Shown here: piece after piece, positions 43,025 through 50,742 of the stretch
Numbering within the stretch: the stretch's first letter is position 1
Layout: every line of letters starts with the position of its first letter
NCBI GenBank assembly: GCA_030427705.1
Contig: JAUIBR010000027.1
Location: forward strand, 26,881-90,880
Direction: 5' to 3'
DNA length: 64,000 nt
From: a bacterium
Lineage (GTDB): Bacteria; Myxococcota_A; Bradymonadia; Bradymonadales; Bradymonadaceae
Program-made: the position numbers and the translations under genes
The notes under the pieces: model-generated
Database searches by the model: none
Seen by the model: the letters and a program-made list of their open reading frames with translations, nothing else
What the model was told of the DNA's origin: nothing

Positions 43025-44767
43025 CTACATCAGCAGGTTAGACGCATCGTAGTATTCGGCGCTGTCGCCAAGGATCGACACTCGCGCCATCTGATTGAGG
43101 CCGGTGCGCATGTCCGTGGCGCGGACGTTGAGCATGCCGTTGGTGTCGACCTCGAACATGACCTCGATCTGTACCTCTTCGCGAGGCCCCGGCGGGATAT
43201 TTTCGAGTTCCAAGACGCCAAGCTGGCGGTTGTCCTCGATGCGTCGGCTATTGCCGGAATAGACCGGTAGCACCACACGGGTCTGATCGTCGCGGGAGGT
43301 GCTGAAGTAGCGCATCCGCTGCAGTGGCAGAGAGCCGTTTCGCTCGATGATGATATCCATAACGCCGCCGACCGTGGCGATTCCAAGAGCGTGAGGCGTC
43401 ACGTCGATCAAAAGGGGCGCAGCCGGACGTTGTGGCGCTGCAGGTTGTTGCGGCACCTGGAAATGCTGCTGCTGTTGTCGGGGCATGGGCGGAGGCGCGG
43501 CCGGGCTGGGTCGGACGTTTGTGACTTCGTCAGGCTCAAGTTCTTCCAGCCACGAATCGTCTTCAATATGCTCGGAGTGCACGACGTCCTGAGGCATCTG
43601 AAAGTTCGAGGTGGGGGCATCGACGGGCTCGACCATTGAAGCGCCGAAGATGGCCGCGCCGATGGATACGACTTCGTCGGGGTTAATGCCAACCACGGGC
43701 TCGCGATTGAAGAACTCCCGGACTTTTTGCTGAACCAGAGGGACGCGTGTCGTACCACCGACCAACACAAGGTGGTCGATCTCAGCACGTTGCAGGCCAG
43801 CCAATTGAAGCGCTTCCTCGCAAGTTTGCAGCGACTGCTCGACGATGTCGTAGCAGCGTTTGTGGAACGCATCGCGGCTGAGACTGAACTCAAGTTCGAG
43901 CTCGTCGAGCGTGCCCGGCACCATCTCTGCGACGCGAGCCGTCACCATATCCTGGTCGCTCAAGCGATGTTTGATGTCCTGAGCCACCGCCTTGAGTCGT
44001 TGCAGGATCGCATCTTCGCCAGCCAGATCGTAGCCGTATTGCTTTTCAAACGCGGTCAACATCGATGAAACCAATCGGTTGTCGAAGTCGTCACCGCCCA
44101 GATAACTGTTACCCGCCGTCGAGAGCACTTGGAACACGTTGTCGCGAAGCTCCAAGATCGTGATGTCGAACGTACCGCCACCAAAGTCGAAGATCGCGAC
44201 TTTCTCCCGGCGATTACTGCCGTGCCCGTAGGCGAGGGCAGCAGCGGTTGGCTCGTTGATGAGGCGCAGAACTTCCAGGCCTGCAAGCTCACCTGCGCGC
44301 TTCGTCGCGCGTCGTTGGCCCTCGTCGAAGTTTGCGGGAACCGTAATGACCGCTTGGCCAATGGGCATGCCCAAATAGTTCTCCGCGATCTGTTTTAGAT
44401 ACGACAACACGCGCGCCGAGATGCCCTCGGGCGGATGCATCGCGCCATACATGTTGATGCGCGGAGCGCCGTCACCTGAAGCCACAATCTTGAAAGGGAA
44501 CGACCCGATAAGAACACGCAGGTCTGGACTGTCGAATGGCCGACCAATCAAGCGCTTTGCGGAGTACACGGTGTGGACGGGGTCTTTCATCAGGTACGGG
44601 CGGGCCGAGTTTCCGACAAGCGTCTGACCGTCTTCAAAGAAGTACACGATCGAGGGGTGGATCCGATTTCCGTGCTCGTCAGGGATGACGATGGGCTCGC
44701 CTTCTAGCGACACCGAAACAACTGAGTTCGAGGTTCCGAGGTCGATACCGAGGACTACGTCGCTCAT
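43025..44767 (-). CDS. Divergent Hsp70 with Pro/Gln linker and no lid
   Basis: A 580-residue Hsp70-family protein. The nucleotide-binding domain is intact: GIDLGTSNS (about 7-15), VPANFDEGQR (143-151), INEPTAAALAYG (170-181), FDFGGGTFD (193-201) and VGGTTRVPLV (336-345). Instead of the short hydrophobic interdomain linker there is a Pro/Gln-rich stretch of about 70 residues (381-451) with QQQQ. A beta-substrate-binding domain follows (IDVTPHALGI, ERNGSLPLQRMRYFST), but the protein stops without the helical lid. It is therefore not housekeeping DnaK. I start at ATG 44767; a 16-residue extension is possible. Confidence 0.85.
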   Translation of the reverse strand: MSDVVLGIDLGTSNSVVSVSLEGEPIVIPDEHGNRIHPSIVYFFEDGQTLVGNSARPYLMKDPVHTVYSAKRLIGRPFDSPDLRVLIGSFPFKIVASGDGAPRINMYGAMHPPEGISARVLSYLKQIAENYLGMPIGQAVITVPANFDEGQRRATKRAGELAGLEVLRLINEPTAAALAYGHGSNRREKVAIFDFGGGTFDITILELRDNVFQVLSTAGNSYLGGDDFDNRLVSSMLTAFEKQYGYDLAGEDAILQRLKAVAQDIKHRLSDQDMVTARVAEMVPGTLDELELEFSLSRDAFHKRCYDIVEQSLQTCEEALQLAGLQRAEIDHLVLVGGTTRVPLVQQKVREFFNREPVVGINPDEVVSIGAAIFGASMVEPVDAPTSNFQMPQDVVHSEHIEDDSWLEELEPDEVTNVRPSPAAPPPMPRQQQQHFQVPQQPAAPQRPAAPLLIDVTPHALGIATVGGVMDIIIERNGSLPLQRMRYFSTSRDDQTRVVLPVYSGNSRRIEDNRQLGVLELENIPPGPREEVQIEVMFEVDTNGMLNVRATDMRTGLNQMARVSILGDSAEYYDASNLLM

Positions 44768-44893
44768 TTCACATTCCAAGTTCTTAAGAAGCGTTTGCGC
44801 GATATTAACCCGCATCCGCAGGCTTCGGAAGTGGCGGATTGAAAATGTCGCGTGGGGCGTTTAAAAGCGCGAGGGTTTAGTGAAGAGGACGTA

Positions 44894-45607
44894 ATGAAAA
44901 ACTTGAAACCATTGCTCATGATCGCATCGATTACGCTCGCGTTTTCGGTGGCATGCGAGAAGAACGACGAATTCGCGAACGCACCGACGGTAAAAGCGAA
45001 AGAGGGCGAGGCGACGGCGCCCATCAAAGATTCGCCAACGCAAACCCCTCCAAATCATCCCCCGATCGGCCAGAACGCCGCGACACCACCGGCCGCTGGC
45101 GGATTCGGTGCTCAGGTTCGTTTTGCGTCTGTCGAGGAATTCGGAAAGAAAGGGCCTTTGCTTTGGACGGCACCTGAAGGTTGGACTGCGGCCAAACCGG
45201 CATCCTCCATGCGCCTGGCTGAATACGTCGTGCCTGGGCTCGATGGCCAGGAGCCGGGCACCGTTTCCATCTTCCACTTCGGCGCATCTGGCGGCGGTGG
45301 GGTCGAGGCGAACGTCGACCGTTGGGTTGGCCAGTTCAAGACCCCTGAGGGTGGAAAGCCGACGGCAAATCGCGAAACGAAGACTGTGAACAAGCTGACG
45401 GTTCACCTTGTGGACGCCGAAGGCAACTTCAATGCTGGGATGGCTGGAAACGGTCAGACCAAAGAGAACTACAAAATGCGTGGTGCGATCGTTGAGAGCC
45501 CGGGCGGTTTGTTCTTCTTTAAGCTGGTGGGCCCGAAGGCGACGATCGACGCGCGTGCGGCGGATTTTGATGCGTTTACTGCTAGCTTCAAACCCGGGGG
45601 TTCCTAA
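44894..45607 (+). CDS. Hypothetical lipoprotein
   Basis: A 237-residue predicted lipoprotein; the signal peptide ends in FSVAC (Cys20). A Thr/Pro/Ala-rich linker of about 50 residues leads to a compact domain of about 150 residues (LLWTAPEGWTAAKPASSMRLAEY, TVSIFHFG, GALVE-like strands) in the style of periplasmic proteins described as 'PsbP-like' or DUF-type. I do not assign a family. A GAGG site precedes the ATG at 44894. A perfect palindrome lies just after its stop. Confidence 0.72.
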   Translation: MKNLKPLLMIASITLAFSVACEKNDEFANAPTVKAKEGEATAPIKDSPTQTPPNHPPIGQNAATPPAAGGFGAQVRFASVEEFGKKGPLLWTAPEGWTAAKPASSMRLAEYVVPGLDGQEPGTVSIFHFGASGGGGVEANVDRWVGQFKTPEGGKPTANRETKTVNKLTVHLVDAEGNFNAGMAGNGQTKENYKMRGAIVESPGGLFFFKLVGPKATIDARAADFDAFTASFKPGGS

Positions 45608-45614
45608 GGACTTA

Positions 45615-45630
45615 AGGTTCTTAAGAACCT
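45615..45630. promoter_or_regulatory. 16-bp perfect palindrome before the tatD-like gene
   Basis: AGGTTCTTAAGAACCT is a perfect 16-base palindrome 18 bases before the next start codon. Its core TTCTTAAGAA recurs at 44781-44790, just upstream of the Hsp70 start. It could be an operator or a short terminator stem; no T-tract follows. Confidence 0.4.
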
Positions 45631-45647
45631 AAGCCACGGATTACTTG

Positions 45648-46463
45648 ATGCTCGACGCGCATGCGCACCTTCAGTTTTCGGAGTTTGATGAGGATATTGC
45701 GGATGTCCTCGTTGCGGCTGCCGATGTGGGGGTGACGGGTGTCATTATCGCTGATTACGACAGCGCATTGCGTGCGCGGTCATGCGAGATTTCGAAACGG
45801 TCTGGGGTTTGGTATTGCGCCGGTGTTCATCCGTGGGCGGTCACTGACGGCTTGGATGTTGAGGCCGAGGTGGGTTTGGTCGCCGAGTCACTGCAAGACC
45901 CAAATTGCGTCGCAATTGGCGAGCTTGGGCTGGATTGGATTCGAGCCAAAGGTGATCGGTTAAAGGGCGTTCAAGAAGACGTGTTTCGAGCGCTTTTGGA
46001 CCTCGCGCGATCCCAAAACCGCCCCATCGTCATCCACTGCGTGAAAGCCGAAGAACGTTTGCTCGCTATTTTAAAAGCGGACGGCGTGCCCGAGGCTGGC
46101 GGCATCATGCATTCCTATTCAGGTTCTGCTGAGCAGGCGCAACAGTTCTTGCGGTTGGGGCTTGAGATTTCGATAGGCACATCTATAACCCGCAGGAATG
46201 CACGACGGGTGTTGGAGGTTGTGAAGCGCACGCCAATGACGGCGCTGCATATTGAAACCGATAGCCCTGATCGTCCGCCAGAAGTGCTCGATATCGAACG
46301 AAACGAACCGGCGTTTTTGCCTTATGTGGCAAAAGCGATGGCGAATACGTTGGAAATCAGCGTTGAAAAAGTTTCGCGTTTTTCGGAAGAGAACACGCGG
46401 AGATTGTTCGATTTAGGCTCAGCGACGCTGGGAGAAGTTGAGGTCCCACATCATGACGATTGA
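45648..46463 (+). CDS. TatD family metal-dependent hydrolase
   Basis: A 271-residue TIM-barrel metal-dependent hydrolase of the TatD family. Metal motifs are visible: DAHAHL (about 3-8), GVHPWAV, GELGLDW (Glu ligand), IHCVKAEERL (His), MHSYSGS (His) and ETDSP (final Asp). Known members are Mg-dependent DNases or D-aminoacyl-tRNA-processing relatives. The usual DxHxHL motif is met. ATG at 45648 is used; TTG at 45645 is in frame. The end overlaps the start of tcdA by 11 bases. Confidence 0.9.
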   Translation: MLDAHAHLQFSEFDEDIADVLVAAADVGVTGVIIADYDSALRARSCEISKRSGVWYCAGVHPWAVTDGLDVEAEVGLVAESLQDPNCVAIGELGLDWIRAKGDRLKGVQEDVFRALLDLARSQNRPIVIHCVKAEERLLAILKADGVPEAGGIMHSYSGSAEQAQQFLRLGLEISIGTSITRRNARRVLEVVKRTPMTALHIETDSPDRPPEVLDIERNEPAFLPYVAKAMANTLEISVEKVSRFSEENTRRLFDLGSATLGEVEVPHHDD

Positions 46464-47355
46464 ACTTTCAGATGACGCGCGACTTGAAGCGCGAGCTTGC
46501 CAGGCAGAAGAACTTCGTGAAGACGACCACGGAACCGTCGAGTTTCCGGCGAAGCGCCTGAAGGAATGGCGTCTTCATCGGCGATGGGACCGAGCAGGGC
46601 GCCTGCTTGGCGAGGACTCCATGGTCACGCTCGCCAACGCACACGTCGTTGTCATGGGGTTGGGCGGCGTTGGCTCTTTCACCGCAGAGTCCTTGTCACG
46701 CACGGGCTTCGGGAAGCTGACCTTGGTGGATTTTGACCGTGTTTGTGGAACGAACACGAACCGCCAGCTTCATTGTATGAAGGGCACGTACGGCAAGTAT
46801 AAATCGGATATTATGGCTGAGCGTGCATCTCTAATTAGCCCAGAAACTCATGTGATCGGACGGCGCGCGTTCTATCACGAAGCGACTTCCGACGATCTTT
46901 TGACCGAGGATGTGGATTACGTCGTCGATGCCATCGACAACGTCACCGCGAAAATTCACCTCCTACAGACGTGCCTTGAGCGCGGTATCCCCGTTGTTTC
47001 GTGCATGGGAGCTGCCGGTAAGCTCGACCCGACCCAAATTGAGGTCGCCGATCTCAGCAAGACCCACACGGACCCGCTCGCACGCGCAGTGCGTCGAATT
47101 CTCCGTGAGCGTCACGAGATCGATACGAGCAAGCATGTTGGTATCAAGTGCGTTTTCAGCACCGAAACGCGCCACGAACCACAGCCGCTCAGCTACGACG
47201 GTACGGAAGGCTTTAAGTGCATCTGCCCCACAAAGGGCAACAACCTTCACGGGTGCGAAACTCGCAACCTGATTGAAGGAACCACGAGTTTTGTGACCGG
47301 GAGTTTCGGTCTCGTCGCCGCCAGTGTGGTGGTACGTGACCTCACCGGTAAATAA
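46453..47355 (+). CDS. tcdA: tRNA threonylcarbamoyladenosine dehydratase (ThiF/E1-like)
   Basis: A 300-residue E1-like enzyme with the nucleotide-binding glycine motif VVMGLGGVGSFTAE at about 67-80, DFDRVCGTNTNRQ, and DAIDNVTAK, as in the TcdA/CsdL branch of the ThiF family. The family cyclises t6A37 to ct6A37 in tRNAs in an ATP-dependent step. An N-terminal extension of about 60 residues precedes the fold and is not typical of E. coli TcdA. ATG at 46453 lies inside the end of the upstream tatD-like gene, so translation is probably coupled. Confidence 0.85.
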   Translation: MTIELSDDARLEARACQAEELREDDHGTVEFPAKRLKEWRLHRRWDRAGRLLGEDSMVTLANAHVVVMGLGGVGSFTAESLSRTGFGKLTLVDFDRVCGTNTNRQLHCMKGTYGKYKSDIMAERASLISPETHVIGRRAFYHEATSDDLLTEDVDYVVDAIDNVTAKIHLLQTCLERGIPVVSCMGAAGKLDPTQIEVADLSKTHTDPLARAVRRILRERHEIDTSKHVGIKCVFSTETRHEPQPLSYDGTEGFKCICPTKGNNLHGCETRNLIEGTTSFVTGSFGLVAASVVVRDLTGK

Positions 47356-47375
47356 CCCTCAACTGAGGTAGTCCC

Positions 47376-48794
47376 ATGTTGGACGAAGAGCGACGGCATC
47401 TAATCGAAGAGAAGTGCGGCGTGTTCGCGGTTTGTGGAACCAGCGAAGCTGCGAATCTCACGTATCTGGGCCTGCACGGACTGCAGCACCGCGGGCAAGA
47501 GAGCGCCGGAATCGCGACCTTCGAAGGCGACGCGATGCACGTCGAACGACGACTGGGACTGGTCAGCGAAGCCTTTACACAAGACGTGCTCGACAAACTG
47601 CCTGGTGACTGCGCGATTGGGCACGTTCGATACTCGACGACCGGTGAGTCGTCGCTTCGAAATGCGCAACCGCTGACGGTTTCCACAAAATTCGGCCCGA
47701 TGTCCTTCGCCCACAACGGCAATCTGACAAACGCTGGGCACCTCAAAGAACAACTCGAGTCGCAGGGCAGCATCTTCGGTACGACTAGCGACACCGAAGT
47801 CATCGCGCACCTCGTTGCAAAGAGTTTCGCTGGCGAGATGTTGCCCGCCATCATCGACGCACTACGACAGGTCGAGGGAGCATTCAGCCTTGTCGGAATG
47901 ACACGGGATTTCATGTTCGCCGCCCGCGACCCATACGGCGTGCGTCCGCTAGTCTATGGCAACCTCGATGGTGCGCCTGTCGTGGCGAGCGAGCCGATTT
48001 CGTTCCGACTTATCGGGGCGGAATTCGAGCGCGAAATCGAACCCGGCGAGATGGGCATCTTCTACCGCGATGGACGGGTTGAATGGCGGCGGCCATTCGA
48101 GACGGTCCAGCCCAAGCCATGCATCTTTGAACTCGTCTACTTCTCGCGCCCCGACAACCAAATCTTTGGGCGAAATGTCTACGATACCCGCAAGCGGATG
48201 GGCATGATTCTGGCGCAAGAGAGCGACGTTGAGGCAGATGTGGTGATTCCAGTGCCGGACAGCGGGACGCCCGCAGCGCTAGGCTATGCACAGGAATCGG
48301 GTGTGCCGTTCGAGCTCGGATTGGTGCGAAGCCACTACGTCGGACGTACATTCATCGAGCCGAGCAGCCAGATCCGCAACTTCGGTGTGAAGCTGAAGCT
48401 GAGCCCCGTTGAGTCGATCATGAAAGGAAAACGGGTCGTGGTGGTCGATGACTCGATCGTGCGCGGCACGACTTGTCGAAAGATCATCCGCATGGTTCGA
48501 GAGGCAGGGGCGGCTGAGGTGCACTTCCGAGTCGCCTCCCCACCAACGACCAACCCATGTTTCTACGGGATCGATACGCCGAGCCGAACACAACTCATTG
48601 CAGCTTCACACACGTTGGAAGAGATCCGCGATTTCATTGAAGCGGATACGTTGGCTTACATCAGCGTGGATGGCCTGCGTGAGGCGGTTAAGGCTGAGAT
48701 GCAAAAAGACGGAAGCTCCGGTTTTTGCGAAGCGTGCTTCACCGGTAAGTACCCAATCTCTCTGTATGGTGCTGACGAAGCTGCGGCCGAGTAA
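47376..48794 (+). CDS. purF: Amidophosphoribosyltransferase
   Basis: A 472-residue enzyme for the first step of purine synthesis, glutamine plus PRPP to 5-phosphoribosylamine. After a 13-residue propeptide, Cys14 (EEKCGVFAV) is the glutaminase nucleophile. The PRPP loop VVVVDDSIVRGTT is clear. Four conserved cysteines (KPCIFELV, NPCFYGID, CEAC near the C-terminus) correspond to the iron-sulfur cluster ligands of the Bacillus-type enzyme, so this is the Fe-S, propeptide form and not the E. coli type. The ATG is 20 bases after tcdA. Confidence 0.96.
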   Translation: MLDEERRHLIEEKCGVFAVCGTSEAANLTYLGLHGLQHRGQESAGIATFEGDAMHVERRLGLVSEAFTQDVLDKLPGDCAIGHVRYSTTGESSLRNAQPLTVSTKFGPMSFAHNGNLTNAGHLKEQLESQGSIFGTTSDTEVIAHLVAKSFAGEMLPAIIDALRQVEGAFSLVGMTRDFMFAARDPYGVRPLVYGNLDGAPVVASEPISFRLIGAEFEREIEPGEMGIFYRDGRVEWRRPFETVQPKPCIFELVYFSRPDNQIFGRNVYDTRKRMGMILAQESDVEADVVIPVPDSGTPAALGYAQESGVPFELGLVRSHYVGRTFIEPSSQIRNFGVKLKLSPVESIMKGKRVVVVDDSIVRGTTCRKIIRMVREAGAAEVHFRVASPPTTNPCFYGIDTPSRTQLIAASHTLEEIRDFIEADTLAYISVDGLREAVKAEMQKDGSSGFCEACFTGKYPISLYGADEAAAE

Positions 48795-49736
48795 CTACTT
48801 AATCACATCGCCAAATCGTTCCCAACGTATGCCTTTGGGCCCCTTTGACCACCAAAGGACCATGGCGCGGCCTTTGATATTCTCGACGGGAACCTGTCCC
48901 CAACAGCGTGAGTCCGCGCTCTCGTCACGATTGTCACCCATCACGAAGACGTGCCCAGGCTTGACTTTGATTGGTCCGAAATCGCGTCGTCCCGAGTTCA
49001 AAAGCCGAATCGTGTAGGTCTTTCCGTCGGACATCTCGTTTTCGACGCTCTCGTACGGGTGCAAGTAATTGCCCGTCGGCGCCTTGCGCAGGAACTCGCG
49101 CTGAAGCGGATTGCCGTTGATGAACACCTTACCTGACTTGAGTTCCACCGTGTCCCCAGCCACGCCCATGATGCGTTTGATCATGTCCTTGTCTTCGCTG
49201 GGGTCGATGCACGCCCGCATGGGCGCTGGCTGCATGGCAAGATGCGCCTTTGCATCGATGCGAGGGAACGCAAACACGACCACTTCACCCTTCTTGGGCT
49301 CGTCGAAAGTGACGACATAATTTTGGGTAAACGGAATGCGTATTCCGTACACAAATTTGTTCACGAAGAGGTGATCCCCGACGAGGAGGGTCGGCATCAT
49401 GCTGGAACTCGGAATCTTGAACGCCTCGATCACGAATGCCCGCAGAACGAGCGCAAGACACACCGCGATTCCAATCGATTCCGCGTACTCTCGCCAGGCG
49501 CTCTTCTCGTAAGGGCGCATCTCACGATCGACCAGCCGTTCCAACTTCTCGCGAGTGGATCGGACGTCCCCAATATCGCCGTCTTTCAGCAGTGCAAGAA
49601 GCTCATTGAGGAGCGCAGTCACCCGTGACCGAACGTCTGCGGGAAGCTTCTTCGTACGTTTAAGTCGGGCCTTTATGTCTTTGGCAGCTCGGCGCGTGTC
49701 GTCAATGAATCGCGCATCGCTCTTTGAAATTGCCAA
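48795..49736 (-). CDS. lepB: Signal peptidase I
   Basis: The C-terminal ~200 residues are a type I signal peptidase: PSSSMMPTLLVGDHL with the catalytic Ser, KDMIKRIMGVAGD with the catalytic Lys, and GHVFVMGDNRDESADSR. One transmembrane helix (about SIGIAVCLALVLRAFVIEAF) precedes it. A basic helical N-terminal region of about 100 residues lies inside the cell and is longer than in most LepB proteins. No ATG is available upstream of the helix; I propose TTG at 49736 with a weak GAGAA site (313 residues), and TTG at 49796 is an alternative. Longer frames run into the tRNA genes and are artefacts. Confidence 0.85.
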   Translation of the reverse strand: MAISKSDARFIDDTRRAAKDIKARLKRTKKLPADVRSRVTALLNELLALLKDGDIGDVRSTREKLERLVDREMRPYEKSAWREYAESIGIAVCLALVLRAFVIEAFKIPSSSMMPTLLVGDHLFVNKFVYGIRIPFTQNYVVTFDEPKKGEVVVFAFPRIDAKAHLAMQPAPMRACIDPSEDKDMIKRIMGVAGDTVELKSGKVFINGNPLQREFLRKAPTGNYLHPYESVENEMSDGKTYTIRLLNSGRRDFGPIKVKPGHVFVMGDNRDESADSRCWGQVPVENIKGRAMVLWWSKGPKGIRWERFGDVIK

Positions 49737-49845
49737 GGTCGTTCTCGATTCGCGGAGCAGAACCTGCAGAGTACGGGGTCGAGAGTTCTGCTTCAAGATG
49801 CAGTCTTGAAAACTATCGATGTGGATCGAAGAATTCCCGGTTGAG

Positions 49846-49900
49846 TTTTTGGTTCTTGGTTTTTGGTTCTTGGTTTTTGGTTCTTGGTTTTTGGTTCTTG
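49846..49900 (+). repeat. 14-bp tandem repeat between tRNA-Cys and lepB
   Basis: GGTTCTTGGTTTTT repeats at 49851, 49865 and 49879, with a partial fourth copy from 49893. A related motif in inverse orientation (two copies of AACCAAAGACCAAA-type) lies at 50628-50655 on the other side of the tRNA cluster. Confidence 0.85.
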
Positions 49901-49911
49901 TTGCTGTCACA

Positions 49912-49982
49912 AGACGATGGTCGGAATCGAACCGACGTGACCGGGGTTGCAATCCGGCGCCTAACCACTTGGCTACATCGTC
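49912..49982 (-). tRNA. tRNA-Cys (anticodon GCA)
   Basis: A 71-base tRNA on the minus strand: acceptor GACGATG/CATCGTC, D-loop with GTGGTTAGGC, anticodon loop TTGCAAC (GCA), T-arm GTCGGTTCGATTCCGAC, discriminator U73 as expected for Cys. CCA is not encoded. Confidence 0.93.
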
Positions 49983-49984
49983 GA

Positions 49985-50057
49985 AAGACCCGGAAGGATT
50001 CGAACCTTCAACCACCTGAGTCAAAGTCAGGTGCTCCGCCAATTGAGCTACGGGTCT
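49985..50057 (-). tRNA. tRNA-Gln (anticodon UUG)
   Basis: A 73-base tRNA on the minus strand. Acceptor AGACCCG pairs with CGGGTCT, the anticodon stem CCTGA/TCAGG frames loop CTTTGAC (UUG), and the T-arm is GAAGGTTCGAATCCTTC. It is two bases upstream of tRNA-Cys in transcription order, suggesting one precursor. Confidence 0.9.
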
Positions 50058-50085
50058 GGAAACGAGATCGAAAAAAATCTCGAAG

Positions 50086-50159
50086 TCTGCGTGGAGGGAT
50101 TTGAACCCCCGATTTCCTGCTCCCAAAACAGGCGGACTACCAGGCTGTCCTACACGCAG
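50086..50159 (-). tRNA. tRNA-Pro (anticodon UGG)
   Basis: A 74-base tRNA on the minus strand with acceptor CTGCGTG/CACGCAG, anticodon loop TTTGGGA (UGG), T-arm GGGGGTTCAAATCCCTC and discriminator A73. CCA is not encoded. Confidence 0.92.
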
Positions 50160-50163
50160 TCAG

Positions 50164-50236
50164 TAGAAGGGACGGGGTTCGAACCCGTAACCAGCCGATT
50201 ATCGGTCGACTGCTCTACCAGTTGAGCTACCCTTCC
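50164..50236 (-). tRNA. tRNA, Ile-like (anticodon GAU) with C33
   Basis: A 73-base tRNA on the minus strand with acceptor GGAAGGG/CCCTTCT, a standard D-arm (GCTC AACTGGTA GAGC), anticodon stem GTCGA/TCGGC with loop CCGATAA, and T-arm ACGGGTTCGAACCCCGT. Standard numbering gives anticodon GAU (Ile), but position 33 is C instead of the near-universal U. The body resembles tRNA-Asn of related bacteria, so identity is uncertain. Confidence 0.65.
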
Positions 50237-50250
50237 AAATGTCCAAGAAC

Positions 50251-50276
50251 GAAAAAAGCCTCCAGGGTCTGGAGGC
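50251..50276 (-). terminator. Leftward intrinsic terminator upstream of the tRNA cluster
   Basis: GCCTCCAG (50258-50265), a three-base loop and CTGGAGGC (50269-50276) form a perfect 8-bp stem. On the minus strand it is followed by a run of six U residues, so it should stop leftward transcription arriving from 50277 or beyond. Confidence 0.7.
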
Positions 50277-50561
50277 TTCTTGGAACGAACTTGCTGTTCA
50301 TGCTCCTAGATAGACGCCTCCGTTCGAGCCAGTTGTGGGCTCGGCAGCAGAATCAGAATGGAGAATGGAGCATTGGCAGCGTGTCATTGTTCGTCTTCCT
50401 TCAAAGTTGCCGCGTTGGGTTCGTTGGACGGTCACCCTAAATCTCGCAGCAAGGGTTGATGGAGAGCGAAACTCGAACTACGCAGAAGAATATTCCGGCA
50501 CGCGAAAAACCTTCTTATGGACCCTTCAATTGTGCCAAAGGAGAAGAGACCTGCTACGCAA

Positions 50562-50628
50562 TAGCCGGTTAACTGATAAATCCGGGTAGCGGGTTAACCG
50601 ATAGATTCCGGTAGCCGGTTAATCGATA
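50562..50628 (+). repeat. 25-bp degenerate tandem repeat
   Basis: Units beginning TAGCCGGTTAACTGATAAAT start at 50562, 50587 and 50612 (third partial), each 25 bases with a few substitutions. The elements TAGCCGGTTAA and GATAAATCCGG also occur, direct or reversed, in the 17-bp array at 60735-60918, so the two loci belong to one repeat family. Confidence 0.75.
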
Positions 50629-50655
50629 ACCAAAGACCAAAAACCAAAGACCAAC
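50628..50655 (-). repeat. 14-bp repeat, inverted relative to the lepB-side array
   Basis: Two copies of AACCAAAGACCAAA (the second ends in AC). The reverse complement differs from the 14-bp unit at 49851 by about two bases. Confidence 0.65.
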
Positions 50656-50742
50656 AACTACGAGATTCCTGCCTCGTTGACATTATCCGGGTCTCATCAT
50701 AGATAGGCGGGCCTTTTTGCGCTTACGCGTATTGGAGCTGTT

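Larger units (their letters stand above)
50277..50742. other. Gene-free stretch with short repeats
   Basis: I find no convincing gene in these 466 bases. A plus-strand frame at 50335-50589 (84 codons) has no ribosome-binding site or family resemblance that I can defend. The right part contains two repeat clusters listed separately. The prfB promoter must lie at the right end, close to 50700-50742. Confidence 0.6.

Noticed and set aside
49737..50126. N-terminal extension of signal peptidase I through the tRNA genes
   Set aside because: The extension encodes tRNA sequence and the 14-bp repeat; it cannot be protein-coding in practice.
50335..50589. 84-codon plus-strand gene upstream of prfB
   Set aside because: No ribosome-binding site or recognisable family; the end runs into the 25-bp repeat. 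A decayed gene is possible but not supportable.
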